Shown here in pieces: positions 26,761 to 35,586 of a stretch of DNA of 64,000 nt. This stretch comes from Pseudofrankia sp. DC12 (lineage in GTDB: Bacteria > Actinomycetota > Actinomycetes > Frankiales > Frankiaceae), in contig NZ_KQ031391.1 in assembly GCF_000966285.1 (NCBI RefSeq), positions 1,636,640-1,700,639 on the forward strand. The letters are read 5' to 3'. The notes beneath the pieces are model-generated. The model was not told the DNA's origin and did not search any database. It saw only the letters and a program-made list of their open reading frames with translations. Both the position numbers and the translations under genes were made by a program. Every line of letters begins with the position of its first letter. Within the stretch, counting starts at the first letter, position 1.

Positions 26761-29700
26761 CCGCCTCGCCGCACAGGTAGACGACCTGCGCCGGGCCGGT
26801 CGGGGTGGACAGCTCGCGCAACAGCGCGGCGACCCCCTCGGCGGGCTCGATCAGGCCGATCCCGCGCCGGGCGTACTCACGCTCGAGCTCGGCGGACACC
26901 ATGCCACCGCCCTCGGCACGCCAGGGGCCCCAGTCGACGCTGACGACGCGGCCCGGGATTCCCGCCGCGTCGGCCGAGCCGGGCAGAACGGTAGCCGGGT
27001 ACGTCCGGAACACCCCGGCGTGCGCGTTCGCGAGTGCGTCCAGGGTGTCGTTGGCGGCCGCGTAGTCGACCTGGCCGCGGTTGCCGAAGACGCCGGCGAC
27101 GCTGCCGAACAGGACGACGAAGCGGGGGCCGCCGAGGTCGCGGCCGCCGGGCGCGGCGGAGCCGGTCTCGCGCTGGCACCGGTCGCGGCGCAGCGCGCCG
27201 AGCAGCGCCCGGGCCCCGTCAACCTTGGTCGAGTACACCCGGGCGAACGACTCGGGCGTCTTGTCCCGCACGAGCCGGTCCTCCAGCACACCGGCGCCGT
27301 GGACGACGCCGTCGAGCCGGCCGCGGCGGGCATAGACGTCGGCGACCACGGCCCGCACGGCGGCGGCGTCCCGGACGTCGACGGCGTGGTAGCGGACGCT
27401 CGCCGCCGTGCGGTCGAGCTCGGCGAGGGTCGCCCGGACCTCGCGCTCGGCGAGCAGCCGGGCCAGTCGGGCCTCGATCTCCGCGGGCTTGCGCATCCCC
27501 GTGGCGATCAGCGCCCGGCGCAGCGCCGGGGCGTCGGCGGCACCGGCGGTCGCCGGGTCCTCGGGGGCGGCCGGTGGCGGGGTACGGCCGATCAGCTCGA
27601 CGTGCGCACCGGACCGGCGCGCGATCTCCACGGCGAGCCGCGCGGTGATCCCACGCGCGCCGCCGGTCAGGAGCACCACCGAGTCCGGTCCCAGCTGGGC
27701 TGTCTCCTGCGCGGCGACCGCCTCGGCCGCTGCCGGCTGGGCGAGCTCCACCGGGATCACCCGCAGGGCCGAGCGGACGCCGTCGCGGTGGCCGACGACC
27801 AGCGGAGCGTCGTCGGCGAGCATCTCGACGAGCAGCGACTCGGCGATCCGGCGGGGCGCCTCCTTCGGGTCGACGTCGACGACCCGGACGGCCACGTCCG
27901 CCAACTCGTAGGCGAGCGTCCTGGCCAGGCCCGCGAAGCCGGCGCCGGCGGCCGGCCCCGGGTCCACGCCGGCCGCGGCGCGGCGGCCGAAGTCGCCGCC
28001 CAGGCCGCTGGCGAGCACGAGCCGGCGGGTACCGCCGCCCGCTGCGCCCGGGCCGATCGCCGCGGCCTTCAGCGCGGCGAACGCCCCAGGCAGCTCCGCG
28101 GCCGACCCGGTGGCCCCGTCCAGCGCGGCGACCCACAGCAGCCCGTCGGCCGCGACCCCGCCGCCGAGCTGGGCGGCCAGGTCGGGGGCGCCGGCATCAA
28201 GCAGCCGGACCGCGGCGCCCGCCTGCTCCAGCAGGTCGGCGAGCTCCAGGCCGACACCGAGGCCACCCTCGACGACGGCGAACCGGCCGCCGGCCAGCAA
28301 GCCACCGGCCGCGCCGGCGCGGGAGGCGAGCGCCTCGGCCACGGTCAGCGCCGCCGGCAGCGGTGCCGGCTCGACGACGAACCTGCGCAGCGGAATCCGC
28401 GTGCTCGGGGCCGCTACGGCGTCTGTCGCGCTCTCCGGCTCGCTCGCGGCACCGCTGGTGTGCGCGACGATCCAGTCGACGATGCCGTCCACCGTCTTGA
28501 TCGCCGCCAACTCCTCCACCACCGACTCATCCAGCTCGCCACCCTCGGCACCCGCCAGACCAAGCCGACCCGCCAACTCCCCCAAAATCTCCGTCCGCTT
28601 GATCGAATCGATCGACAGATCCGCCTCCAGGTCAAGACCCGGCTCCAGCATCTCCGCCGGATAACCCGTCTGCGAACCGATCACCTCGACGACCGCGTCC
28701 AACACCACACCACGGCCCGCCGGCGCGCCGGCACCCGGCGAGGCGGCGGCGGGTGCCGGCGGCACCGGCTCCACCGGCAGGGCCTGCGCGGGGATCGCCA
28801 GCGGCCGCCCGGCGGCCCCGGCCGGCTGCGTGCCACCAGGCTGGAAGGCCCGGGGCGTGACGCCCGTGAGGCCCAGCCCGTCGAGCAGTGCACCGTCGTG
28901 GCCCAGCGCGGCCGGGTCCTGGAAGGCGGCCGGGTCATAGGAGCCGCCGCGGCCGAGGTAGCCGAGCACAACGTCACGCTGCGCGGCGACCAGGTCCCGG
29001 GTGGTCCGCAGGAACTCCAGCACCGCGGCGTCGGCCGGCCGGGTGACGTCCGGCGCGGCCGACAGCGCGACCGGCCCAGGCGCGGCGACGAGCGGCGCGG
29101 CCAGTTCCAGGACCGCCGGCGGCTTGAGGCCACCGGCGACCGGCTTGCCGTCCGCGGTACGCACGTAGGCGCCGTCGACCAGCCAGCCCGGCCGGCGGGG
29201 TGCCTGCGCGACGGAGACGGCCTTGGCGTCGCGGCCGGCGAACAGCGGGGCGACGTCGACGGGGACACCCGCTGCGGCCAGCTCGGCCACGGCCACCAGG
29301 AGGCGGCGCAGGCCTGGCTCGCCGGCGACGTCGGTGGCGACGGCCCGGTGCGGCCGGCCGGCGAGGATCTTCCCGACCAGGCCGGTGAGCACCCGGCCGG
29401 GCCCGGCCTCGACGAACGTGCGGACCCCGGCGGCGTACATCGCCTCGACCTGCTCGACGAACCGGACCGGCGCGGCGACCTGGCCGGCCAGCGTCGCCCG
29501 CACCTCGTCGCTCGTGCCCGGGTAGGGGGCTCCGGTCGTGTTCGCCCAGACCCGAATGTCGGCCGGGCGCACGTCGAGGCCGGCGAGCACCTCCGCGAGC
29601 GTGCCTGCGGCACCGGCGACGACCGGGCTGTGGAACGCGGCGGCGACCGGGATCTGCTTGGCCGCGAGCCCGGCGGCCGACAGCGCGGTGAGCGCCGCGC

Positions 29701-32700
29701 CGACGGCAGCGGTCGAACCGGAGATGACCGTCTGCTTCGGGGCGTTCTGGTTGGCGAGCACGACCTCGCCGGCCAGGCCACCGGCCGCGGCGAGGGCGGC
29801 GCGGATCTTCTCCGCGGTGGCGGAGACGGCCGCCATGGTGCCCGGGTCGTCGCCGGCCGCCGCGAGGATCGCGGCGGCGCGCGCCTCGGAGAGCCCTACC
29901 AGGTCGGCCTGGTCGAGGGCGCCGCCGACGGTCAGCGCGACCAGCTCGCCGTACGAGTGGCCGGCGAGGTCGTCGGGGCGGATGCCCAGCGTGCCCAGCA
30001 GCTGCGCCATCGCCAGGTCCGCGAGGCCGAGGGTCGGCTGGGCGGCCCGGGTGTCGGTGATGGCGGCGACCTGCGCGTCCGCCTCGGCCCGGCTGAACGA
30101 GGCCGGCGGGAACATCGTGTCGGCCAGGTGCGGGCCGTGGGCGAGCAGCTCGCGCAGCCGCGGGAACGTGACGAACAGGTCCGCGAGCATCCCCGGCCGC
30201 TGGCTGCCCTGGCCCGGGAACAGGAACCCGACCCGGCCCGGGCCGGCGGCGTCGTCGGCCGTCTCGGGCGCGACGAACAGCCCGGCCCGCGGGTCGGACT
30301 GGAACGAGCGCGCCCGGGCGAGCGCGGTGGGCAGCTCGTCGAGGTCGGCGACGACGAAGGCGAGCCGTACCGGCCCGGACCGGTCATCGGCGACCGTGCG
30401 GGCCAGGTCGCGCAGCCGCCACGGCCGCCCGGCGGACTCGTTCGTCTCGGCCAGCTCGGCGAGCCGGTCGAGCCGGCGGGCCGCACCGGCCCGGTCCGCG
30501 GCGCGGATGACGAACAGCTCAGCCGGCCACTGGCCCAGCCCGTGCGCCGGCTCTGGCGCGCCGTCATACGCCGAGAGAACGACGTGGAAGTTCGTGCCGC
30601 CGAAGCCGAACGCGGACACCCCGGCGTGCCGCTCGGCCGCCGGCGCGGCCCACGGGCGCGCGGCCCGCTCGAAGGTGAACGGGCTGGACCCGGCCTCCCA
30701 GGCCTCGTTGGGCCGGGTGATGTGCAGGGTCGGCGGCCGGACCCCGGCCGCGAGCGCCCGGGTGGCCTTGATCAGGCCAGCCATCCCGGCAGCGCACTTG
30801 GCGTGGCCGATCTGCGACTTCACCGAGCCGACGGTGATGCTGCCCGGCTCGGCGCCGTGCTCGGTGAACACGTCGGTGAGGGTCGAGAGCTCGGTCCGGT
30901 CGCCGACCACGGTGCCGGTGGCGTGCGCCTCGACGAGGCCGACCTCGGACGGCGACACCCCGGCCCGCCCGTACGCGCGCTCCAGCGAGAGGACCTGGCC
31001 GGCGCGGCGCGGCGCGGTCAGGCCGAGCGCCCGCCCGTCCGACGAGCCGGCGACGGCCCGGACCACGGCCTGGATGCGGTCGCCGTCGCGCTCCGCGTCG
31101 GCCAGCCGCTTGAGCACGACCACCGCGACGCCCTCGCCGAGCGTGATCCCGTCGGCTGTCGAGTCGAACGACCGGCACCGGCCGCTGGGCGACAGGGCGT
31201 GCACGGAGGCGAACATCAGGAAGTCGTTCAGGCCGTTGTGGGTGTCGGCGCCGCCGCAGAGCACCATGTCGGCGTTTCCGGCGACGAGCTCCTTGCAGGC
31301 GGCGTCGAGGGCCGCGAACGACGACGCGCAGGCGGCGTCGACGGTGAAGTTCGACCCGCCGAGGTCGAGCCGGTTGGCGACCCGGCCGGCGATGACGTTG
31401 GCCAGGATCCCGGGGAACGAGTCCTCGTCCAGCTCGGGCAGGTGGTCGTCGAGCTCGGGCGGAAGGTCGCCGAGCAGGGACCGGAAGCCGGCCCGCAGCC
31501 CGTAGGCGCCGGAGAGGTCGGCGCCCGCCTCGGCGCCGAAGACGACGGAGGTGCGGGAGCGGTCGAACGAGCGGCCGGGCCGCCGGCCCCCTGCCTGCTT
31601 GTCACCGCCGATCCCGGAGTCGTAGCCGGCGTCGCGCAGCGCCCTGGCCGCGACCTCCAGCGCGAGCAGCTGGCCGGTCTCGATGCTGCGCAGCGAGCGC
31701 GGCGGGATGCCGTAGGCGAGCGCGTCGAACGGCACCGGCGGCAGGAAGCCGCCCCACTTCGACGGGGTCATCTTCCCGGCGTCCTTGACGAACGCGTCCT
31801 CGGCGTAGAAACGGTCCGCGTCGAACCTGTCCGCCGGCACCTCGGTGACCGCGTCGACACCGGAGACGATGTTCGCCCAGAAGGTCTCGACGTCCGGAGC
31901 GCCCGGGAAGACCGCGGCCATGCCGACGATCGCGATGTCGAGCGACCGGGCCGTCTCGCGGACGGCGGCCACCGACCGCGCCGCCGCGTCCTGCCGCGTC
32001 CCCTCGACCACCGCCTCGGAGCCGGCCTGGGCCGGGACCTCGACGGGGGCCAGGCCCAGCTCGGCGGCCCGGCGCGCGAGCGCGTCGCCCGCGCCCGTGG
32101 TGACCTGCTCGTGCAGCGCGGGGACGGTGGTCCGCTCGGCCCGCAGCGCGGCCACCTGGCCGATCATGAACATGCCCTCGGCCGCCTGGGTCGACGGGTC
32201 GACGGTCACCAGCGCGCCACCGTCGCGGCGGACGCCCTTGCTGGCGATCCGCAGCCGTCCGAGGTTGAGGCTCTCCAGCTCGGCCCACATCTCCTGGCGG
32301 CCGCGCCCTGCGGCGGCCAGGTCCGCCCGGGCGGCGAGGAAGGTGTCGACGAACGGCGAGCGGACGCACCGGGTGGCGTGCCCTGGCGAGGTCTCCAGCA
32401 GGACGGTCCGCTCGCAGGCGAGCGCCGCGTCCTGGAAGCCGGGCTGGATCGCGCCGGTCGCCACCGCCTCGTCCGTGAACAGGTAGGCGGTGCCCATCAG
32501 GGCGCCGACCTTGGCGCCGCGGGCCGCCAGCGGCGCCGCGACGGCCGCGACGGCCGCGGCCGACGCCTCGTCGTGCACCCCGCCGGCGAACAGCAGGTGC
32601 AGCTCCTCGAAGAACGTCCCGCCGGCCCGCTCGCCGGCGGCCAGCAGCCCGGCGACCTGGGCCTCCCAGAGCGCGAAGCTCGCCCGCGGCCCGACGTGCC

Positions 32701-34285
32701 CGCCGCACTCGCGGCCCTCGAAGACGAACTTGCGCGCGCCGTCGGCGACGAACCGGTCCAGCAGCCCCGGCGAGGGGACGTGCAGGAACGTGTCGATCCC
32801 GGCGGCCTCCAGCGGCGCCGCCTGCGCCGGCCGGCCGCCGGCGATCAGCGCGCACGGCGGCCGCACGGCCAGGACCGCCTCAAGCTGGGCGGTGCGCACC
32901 TCCGGCGGCGCGAAGCCGAGGATCCCGACGCCCCATGGCAGGTCGCCGAGCAGCTCGGCCGTCTCGGCCAGCAGCGCCCTGGACTGCTCGCCGGTCAGCA
33001 GCGCGAGCGCGAGGAACGGCAGCCCGCCGCCGTCCGCGACCGCCTTCGCGAAGCCGGGGACGTCGCTCACCCGGGTCATCGGGCCCTGGGCGAGGGGGTA
33101 GCGCAGGCCGCGTGCGGCGGCGAACGGCGCGCCGGCCGCGAGCGGGCGCAGGCTGGCCGCGGTGGCCAGCTGGTCGCTGATCGAGGCCCGGACGGCGCCG
33201 ACGACGCCGCTGGCGGTGACATACCGGTCGGCCAGCGGGCCGGCGAAGGCCCCGTCCTGACCGATCGGGAGGAGCTGTGCCCGCAGGTCCCGGGCGCCCA
33301 GCCGGGTGGCGACGTCGGCCGCGGTGGGCAGGCCGTCCGCGCCGGCCGGCAGGGTGCCGTCGGAGGCGATCTCGCCCCCGGTGTCCCGCAGGTCAGGGGC
33401 CGTCTCGGCGGCGGCCGGCGGCCGGGCGAGATCGCTGGTCGGCGCCGCGGTCAGGCGTGCGACCGGGAGGTCTGGGCGGGTGTACACCCGGTGGTCGCCG
33501 ACCAGGCTGGTCTCGCTGCCGTCCATGGCCCGGATGGCGCTGGCCACCTCGGCGGGCAGCTCGGCCTCACGAACCAGGGCGAGCTGGGCGTCCAGGACGA
33601 CGCCGGCCGCGCCAAGGGCGACCGCGCCGGCCGCCGAGTGCGGCCCGATCCCGCCGGCGGCCCAGACCGGGGCCGGCGCGCCCGCCCGGGTCGTCAGGCC
33701 CGCGGCGCGCAGATGCTGCAGAAGGGTGAACGTGGTCAGGTCGCCGACCAGGCCGCCGGCCTCACTGCCGCGCGCGACCACGCCGTCCGCCCCGGCCGTC
33801 AGGGCCGCGCGCGCGCCGGCCACCGAGGTCACCTCGACGAGCACCCGGCGCCGCGCCGCCGGCCCGGCCGCGTTGGCGACGTCCCAGCCGGGGGTCGGCG
33901 CGGAGGTTGTCGGCCGGGTCTTAGCAAGCAGGTCCGGGTCGGCGAGCAGGACGAGATCGACGCTGGACGGCAGGTCCTCAGGACCGAGCGGCGCCGCCGG
34001 GCCGACCCGGACCGCGAACGCGGCGCACCAGCGGGCGGCGTCGGCCAGCGCCCGCCGGGCGCGGGCGGCGTCCCGGCCCAGATCGAGTACTCCCAGGCCA
34101 CCGGCCCGCTCGACGGCCGCCACCAGCGCCGCGTTCGGCTCCGCGAACGGGGTCACGACGGCGACGAGCTCCCGGGCTGCCGGCGTCGGTGCTGGCCAGG
34201 TGCCGGTCGCGGGGACCGGCACGGTTGCCGCGTCGCCCGGCCGGGTGGGGCGGACTGGGTCGAGCTGACTGGAAGTCCTGGTCAT
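26744..34285 (-). CDS. Multidomain lipid/polyketide synthase, NPD-NPD-KS-AT-ACP-KR
   Basis: A 2513-residue megasynthase. Two nitronate-monooxygenase/PfaD-like barrels come first. The first (about 10-230) has GSEAGGLVGD, lacking the usual His; the second (about 310-640) has RYPLAQGPMTRVSD and GRECGGHVGP with the His kept. Ketosynthase (about 785-1230): DIAIVGMAAVFPGAP, Cys in VDAACASSFAALDAA, EAHATGTVVGD, GSVKSQIGHAKC. Acyltransferase (about 1350-1650): FLFPGQGSQRPGML, GHSYGELVAL. A single ACP (about 1850-1935) with LEADLSIDSIKRTE. Ketoreductase (about 2200-2480): VVLLTGGARGITARL. ATG 34285 is chosen for its strong ribosome-binding site (AGGAGGA, eight bases upstream). The flavin barrel probably supplies the enoyl reductase function, as PfaD does. 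Confidence 0.9.
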   Translation of the reverse strand: MTRTSSQLDPVRPTRPGDAATVPVPATGTWPAPTPAARELVAVVTPFAEPNAALVAAVERAGGLGVLDLGRDAARARRALADAARWCAAFAVRVGPAAPLGPEDLPSSVDLVLLADPDLLAKTRPTTSAPTPGWDVANAAGPAARRRVLVEVTSVAGARAALTAGADGVVARGSEAGGLVGDLTTFTLLQHLRAAGLTTRAGAPAPVWAAGGIGPHSAAGAVALGAAGVVLDAQLALVREAELPAEVASAIRAMDGSETSLVGDHRVYTRPDLPVARLTAAPTSDLARPPAAAETAPDLRDTGGEIASDGTLPAGADGLPTAADVATRLGARDLRAQLLPIGQDGAFAGPLADRYVTASGVVGAVRASISDQLATAASLRPLAAGAPFAAARGLRYPLAQGPMTRVSDVPGFAKAVADGGGLPFLALALLTGEQSRALLAETAELLGDLPWGVGILGFAPPEVRTAQLEAVLAVRPPCALIAGGRPAQAAPLEAAGIDTFLHVPSPGLLDRFVADGARKFVFEGRECGGHVGPRASFALWEAQVAGLLAAGERAGGTFFEELHLLFAGGVHDEASAAAVAAVAAPLAARGAKVGALMGTAYLFTDEAVATGAIQPGFQDAALACERTVLLETSPGHATRCVRSPFVDTFLAARADLAAAGRGRQEMWAELESLNLGRLRIASKGVRRDGGALVTVDPSTQAAEGMFMIGQVAALRAERTTVPALHEQVTTGAGDALARRAAELGLAPVEVPAQAGSEAVVEGTRQDAAARSVAAVRETARSLDIAIVGMAAVFPGAPDVETFWANIVSGVDAVTEVPADRFDADRFYAEDAFVKDAGKMTPSKWGGFLPPVPFDALAYGIPPRSLRSIETGQLLALEVAARALRDAGYDSGIGGDKQAGGRRPGRSFDRSRTSVVFGAEAGADLSGAYGLRAGFRSLLGDLPPELDDHLPELDEDSFPGILANVIAGRVANRLDLGGSNFTVDAACASSFAALDAACKELVAGNADMVLCGGADTHNGLNDFLMFASVHALSPSGRCRSFDSTADGITLGEGVAVVVLKRLADAERDGDRIQAVVRAVAGSSDGRALGLTAPRRAGQVLSLERAYGRAGVSPSEVGLVEAHATGTVVGDRTELSTLTDVFTEHGAEPGSITVGSVKSQIGHAKCAAGMAGLIKATRALAAGVRPPTLHITRPNEAWEAGSSPFTFERAARPWAAPAAERHAGVSAFGFGGTNFHVVLSAYDGAPEPAHGLGQWPAELFVIRAADRAGAARRLDRLAELAETNESAGRPWRLRDLARTVADDRSGPVRLAFVVADLDELPTALARARSFQSDPRAGLFVAPETADDAAGPGRVGFLFPGQGSQRPGMLADLFVTFPRLRELLAHGPHLADTMFPPASFSRAEADAQVAAITDTRAAQPTLGLADLAMAQLLGTLGIRPDDLAGHSYGELVALTVGGALDQADLVGLSEARAAAILAAAGDDPGTMAAVSATAEKIRAALAAAGGLAGEVVLANQNAPKQTVISGSTAAVGAALTALSAAGLAAKQIPVAAAFHSPVVAGAAGTLAEVLAGLDVRPADIRVWANTTGAPYPGTSDEVRATLAGQVAAPVRFVEQVEAMYAAGVRTFVEAGPGRVLTGLVGKILAGRPHRAVATDVAGEPGLRRLLVAVAELAAAGVPVDVAPLFAGRDAKAVSVAQAPRRPGWLVDGAYVRTADGKPVAGGLKPPAVLELAAPLVAAPGPVALSAAPDVTRPADAAVLEFLRTTRDLVAAQRDVVLGYLGRGGSYDPAAFQDPAALGHDGALLDGLGLTGVTPRAFQPGGTQPAGAAGRPLAIPAQALPVEPVPPAPAAASPGAGAPAGRGVVLDAVVEVIGSQTGYPAEMLEPGLDLEADLSIDSIKRTEILGELAGRLGLAGAEGGELDESVVEELAAIKTVDGIVDWIVAHTSGAASEPESATDAVAAPSTRIPLRRFVVEPAPLPAALTVAEALASRAGAAGGLLAGGRFAVVEGGLGVGLELADLLEQAGAAVRLLDAGAPDLAAQLGGGVAADGLLWVAALDGATGSAAELPGAFAALKAAAIGPGAAGGGTRRLVLASGLGGDFGRRAAAGVDPGPAAGAGFAGLARTLAYELADVAVRVVDVDPKEAPRRIAESLLVEMLADDAPLVVGHRDGVRSALRVIPVELAQPAAAEAVAAQETAQLGPDSVVLLTGGARGITARLAVEIARRSGAHVELIGRTPPPAAPEDPATAGAADAPALRRALIATGMRKPAEIEARLARLLAEREVRATLAELDRTAASVRYHAVDVRDAAAVRAVVADVYARRGRLDGVVHGAGVLEDRLVRDKTPESFARVYSTKVDGARALLGALRRDRCQRETGSAAPGGRDLGGPRFVVLFGSVAGVFGNRGQVDYAAANDTLDALANAHAGVFRTYPATVLPGSADAAGIPGRVVSVDWGPWRAEGGGMVSAELEREYARRGIGLIEPAEGVAALLRELSTPTGPAQVVYLCGEADAFHG

Positions 34286-35519
34286 CGACTGGTCCTCCTG
34301 AGCCAGTGACGCGCGCGGCGACACCGGAGTACGGGCTGCGGGGTGACGGCTGCCATCCCGCCGCGACGGCCATTCCCCAGGCCGCGCCGCTGCGGCCGAA
34401 CGGGCTCGCCGGACAGGCCTGTCGTGAGCATCATCACCGCGCCGGTTTCGCCACCGGAGCAGCGGGCCCTCGGCCACTCGCGCGATGCCGCGCCGGCGAG
34501 CCAGTACACGCGTGCGCCACAGCCTTGGTCATCTCGAAAAACAACGTCTCCAGGTGCCGTACTACGGGCGCCGCCGGGCATGTCCGGACGCACCCGGGTC
34601 GGGTTTCACGCGAGTCCCCGGCTACCCGTCACGTAGGTACGACGCGTAGCCGAGAAGCTTCCTGGGAATTCTAGCCGGCCGCAGAGTGATCTCTGCGCGG
34701 TGGCACCAGCTGAGCCTGGTGGAGCTGTACAGACCATGCCTGTGCGTGTCCAGGCGGTCAACCGATAACGATCGTGCCGCTGCGCTGCCGCGACCCGGCC
34801 GGCGAAAGATACCGGCATCCGACGACGAATCCGATGCGGTCGAACCGGCCACTCTCGGCGGTTGGAGCACCACCGCTCCGTTCCTTCCGAATGAGGTCCG
34901 CAGACACCGTCCGGCGTTTCTCGGCACCTTTTCGCCACAGCGGGTCCGAAAAAATCTTTGCCTGACACAATCCCGGGAAACAAATTCATGACGCGAGTCC
35001 GCAAAGCAAAGCGAACTACGCCCGGAAGGGGCGGGTCTACGACGCGGCGGCCTGGGCTGTGGCCGTGACGGAGCCAGCCCGCGCGGGGCCGGGCGGCGCC
35101 GCGGACGTTCGGCCCTTGCGTGTCCGCACGACACGCCGGTCCTCGGCAAACGGTGCCGGGGCCGACCGCGGGGCTACACCGGGGTGGCACGTTCCGGCTA
35201 GTCAGATCGGGGGGTTACGTGCGACCACCGTGCTTGCTGCCAGCGGGGTGCCCGCGCGCTCACCGCTTGCCCCGTCAAATGCCGGCCGCCCGCGCCGAGA
35301 ACGACCCACGGCGTTCACGACGACGCCCGTCAATCGGGCACCGGGGCGCACCGCCGCTGGAGGCAGTTCATACCCGACTCGGCCTGCCGCGCGCCCAAGC
35401 GGGAGCCGCCCGGCGACCGTGCGTATCGCGGGTCGAGGCTTTCCCGGAACACGCGTGATTCGGTCGTTAACAGCAAAAACCAGACAAGGCAGGCATTCAG
35501 CCTGCAGCGGGCCGGGGCC
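34286..35519. other. 1.2-kb gene-free stretch upstream of the lipid-synthase operon
   Basis: No convincing gene on either strand. The centre, about 34,930-35,000, is locally AT-richer than the rest of the window (runs such as GAAAAAATC and AACAAATTC). It probably holds the promoter and control region of the operon, which is read leftward from 34285. I cannot place a promoter with confidence. Confidence 0.55.
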
Positions 35520-35579
35520 CCAGGCGGGGGCCCCGCCTGGGCACCCCCGGACCTCCGGGCGCCCGGCCTCGGCGCCCGG
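35520..35579 (-). terminator. Two perfect hairpins after the LuxR gene
   Basis: CCGGGCGCC (35555-35563) pairs with GGCGCCCGG (35571-35579) around seven bases, 8 bp beyond the regulator stop. CCAGGCGGGG/CCCCGCCTGG (35520-35540) follows at once. The double stem probably insulates the regulator from the lipid operon. Confidence 0.65.
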
Positions 35580-35586
35580 CGCCGAC

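Noticed and set aside
21328-34285. Enediyne biosynthesis cluster.
   Set aside because: The fused PPTase and iterative layout are reminiscent, but an enediyne PKS has KS-AT-ACP-KR-DH-PPTase in one chain with a characteristic thioesterase and accessory genes nearby. None are seen here, and the N-terminal flavin barrels and glycosyltransferase point to a lipid.
21451-34309. Very long open frames on the plus strand opposite the two synthase genes (about 1830 and 2519 residues).
   Set aside because: They are antisense shadows produced by the strong G/C bias at third positions. The translations are Arg/Gly/Ala-rich without domains, while the minus strand gives clear KS, AT, ACP, KR, DH and PPTase motifs.
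34606-35190. A 194-residue minus-strand frame in the gene-free stretch before the lipid operon.
   Set aside because: No ribosome-binding site, no domain and unlikely amino-acid composition. It is probably a chance frame.
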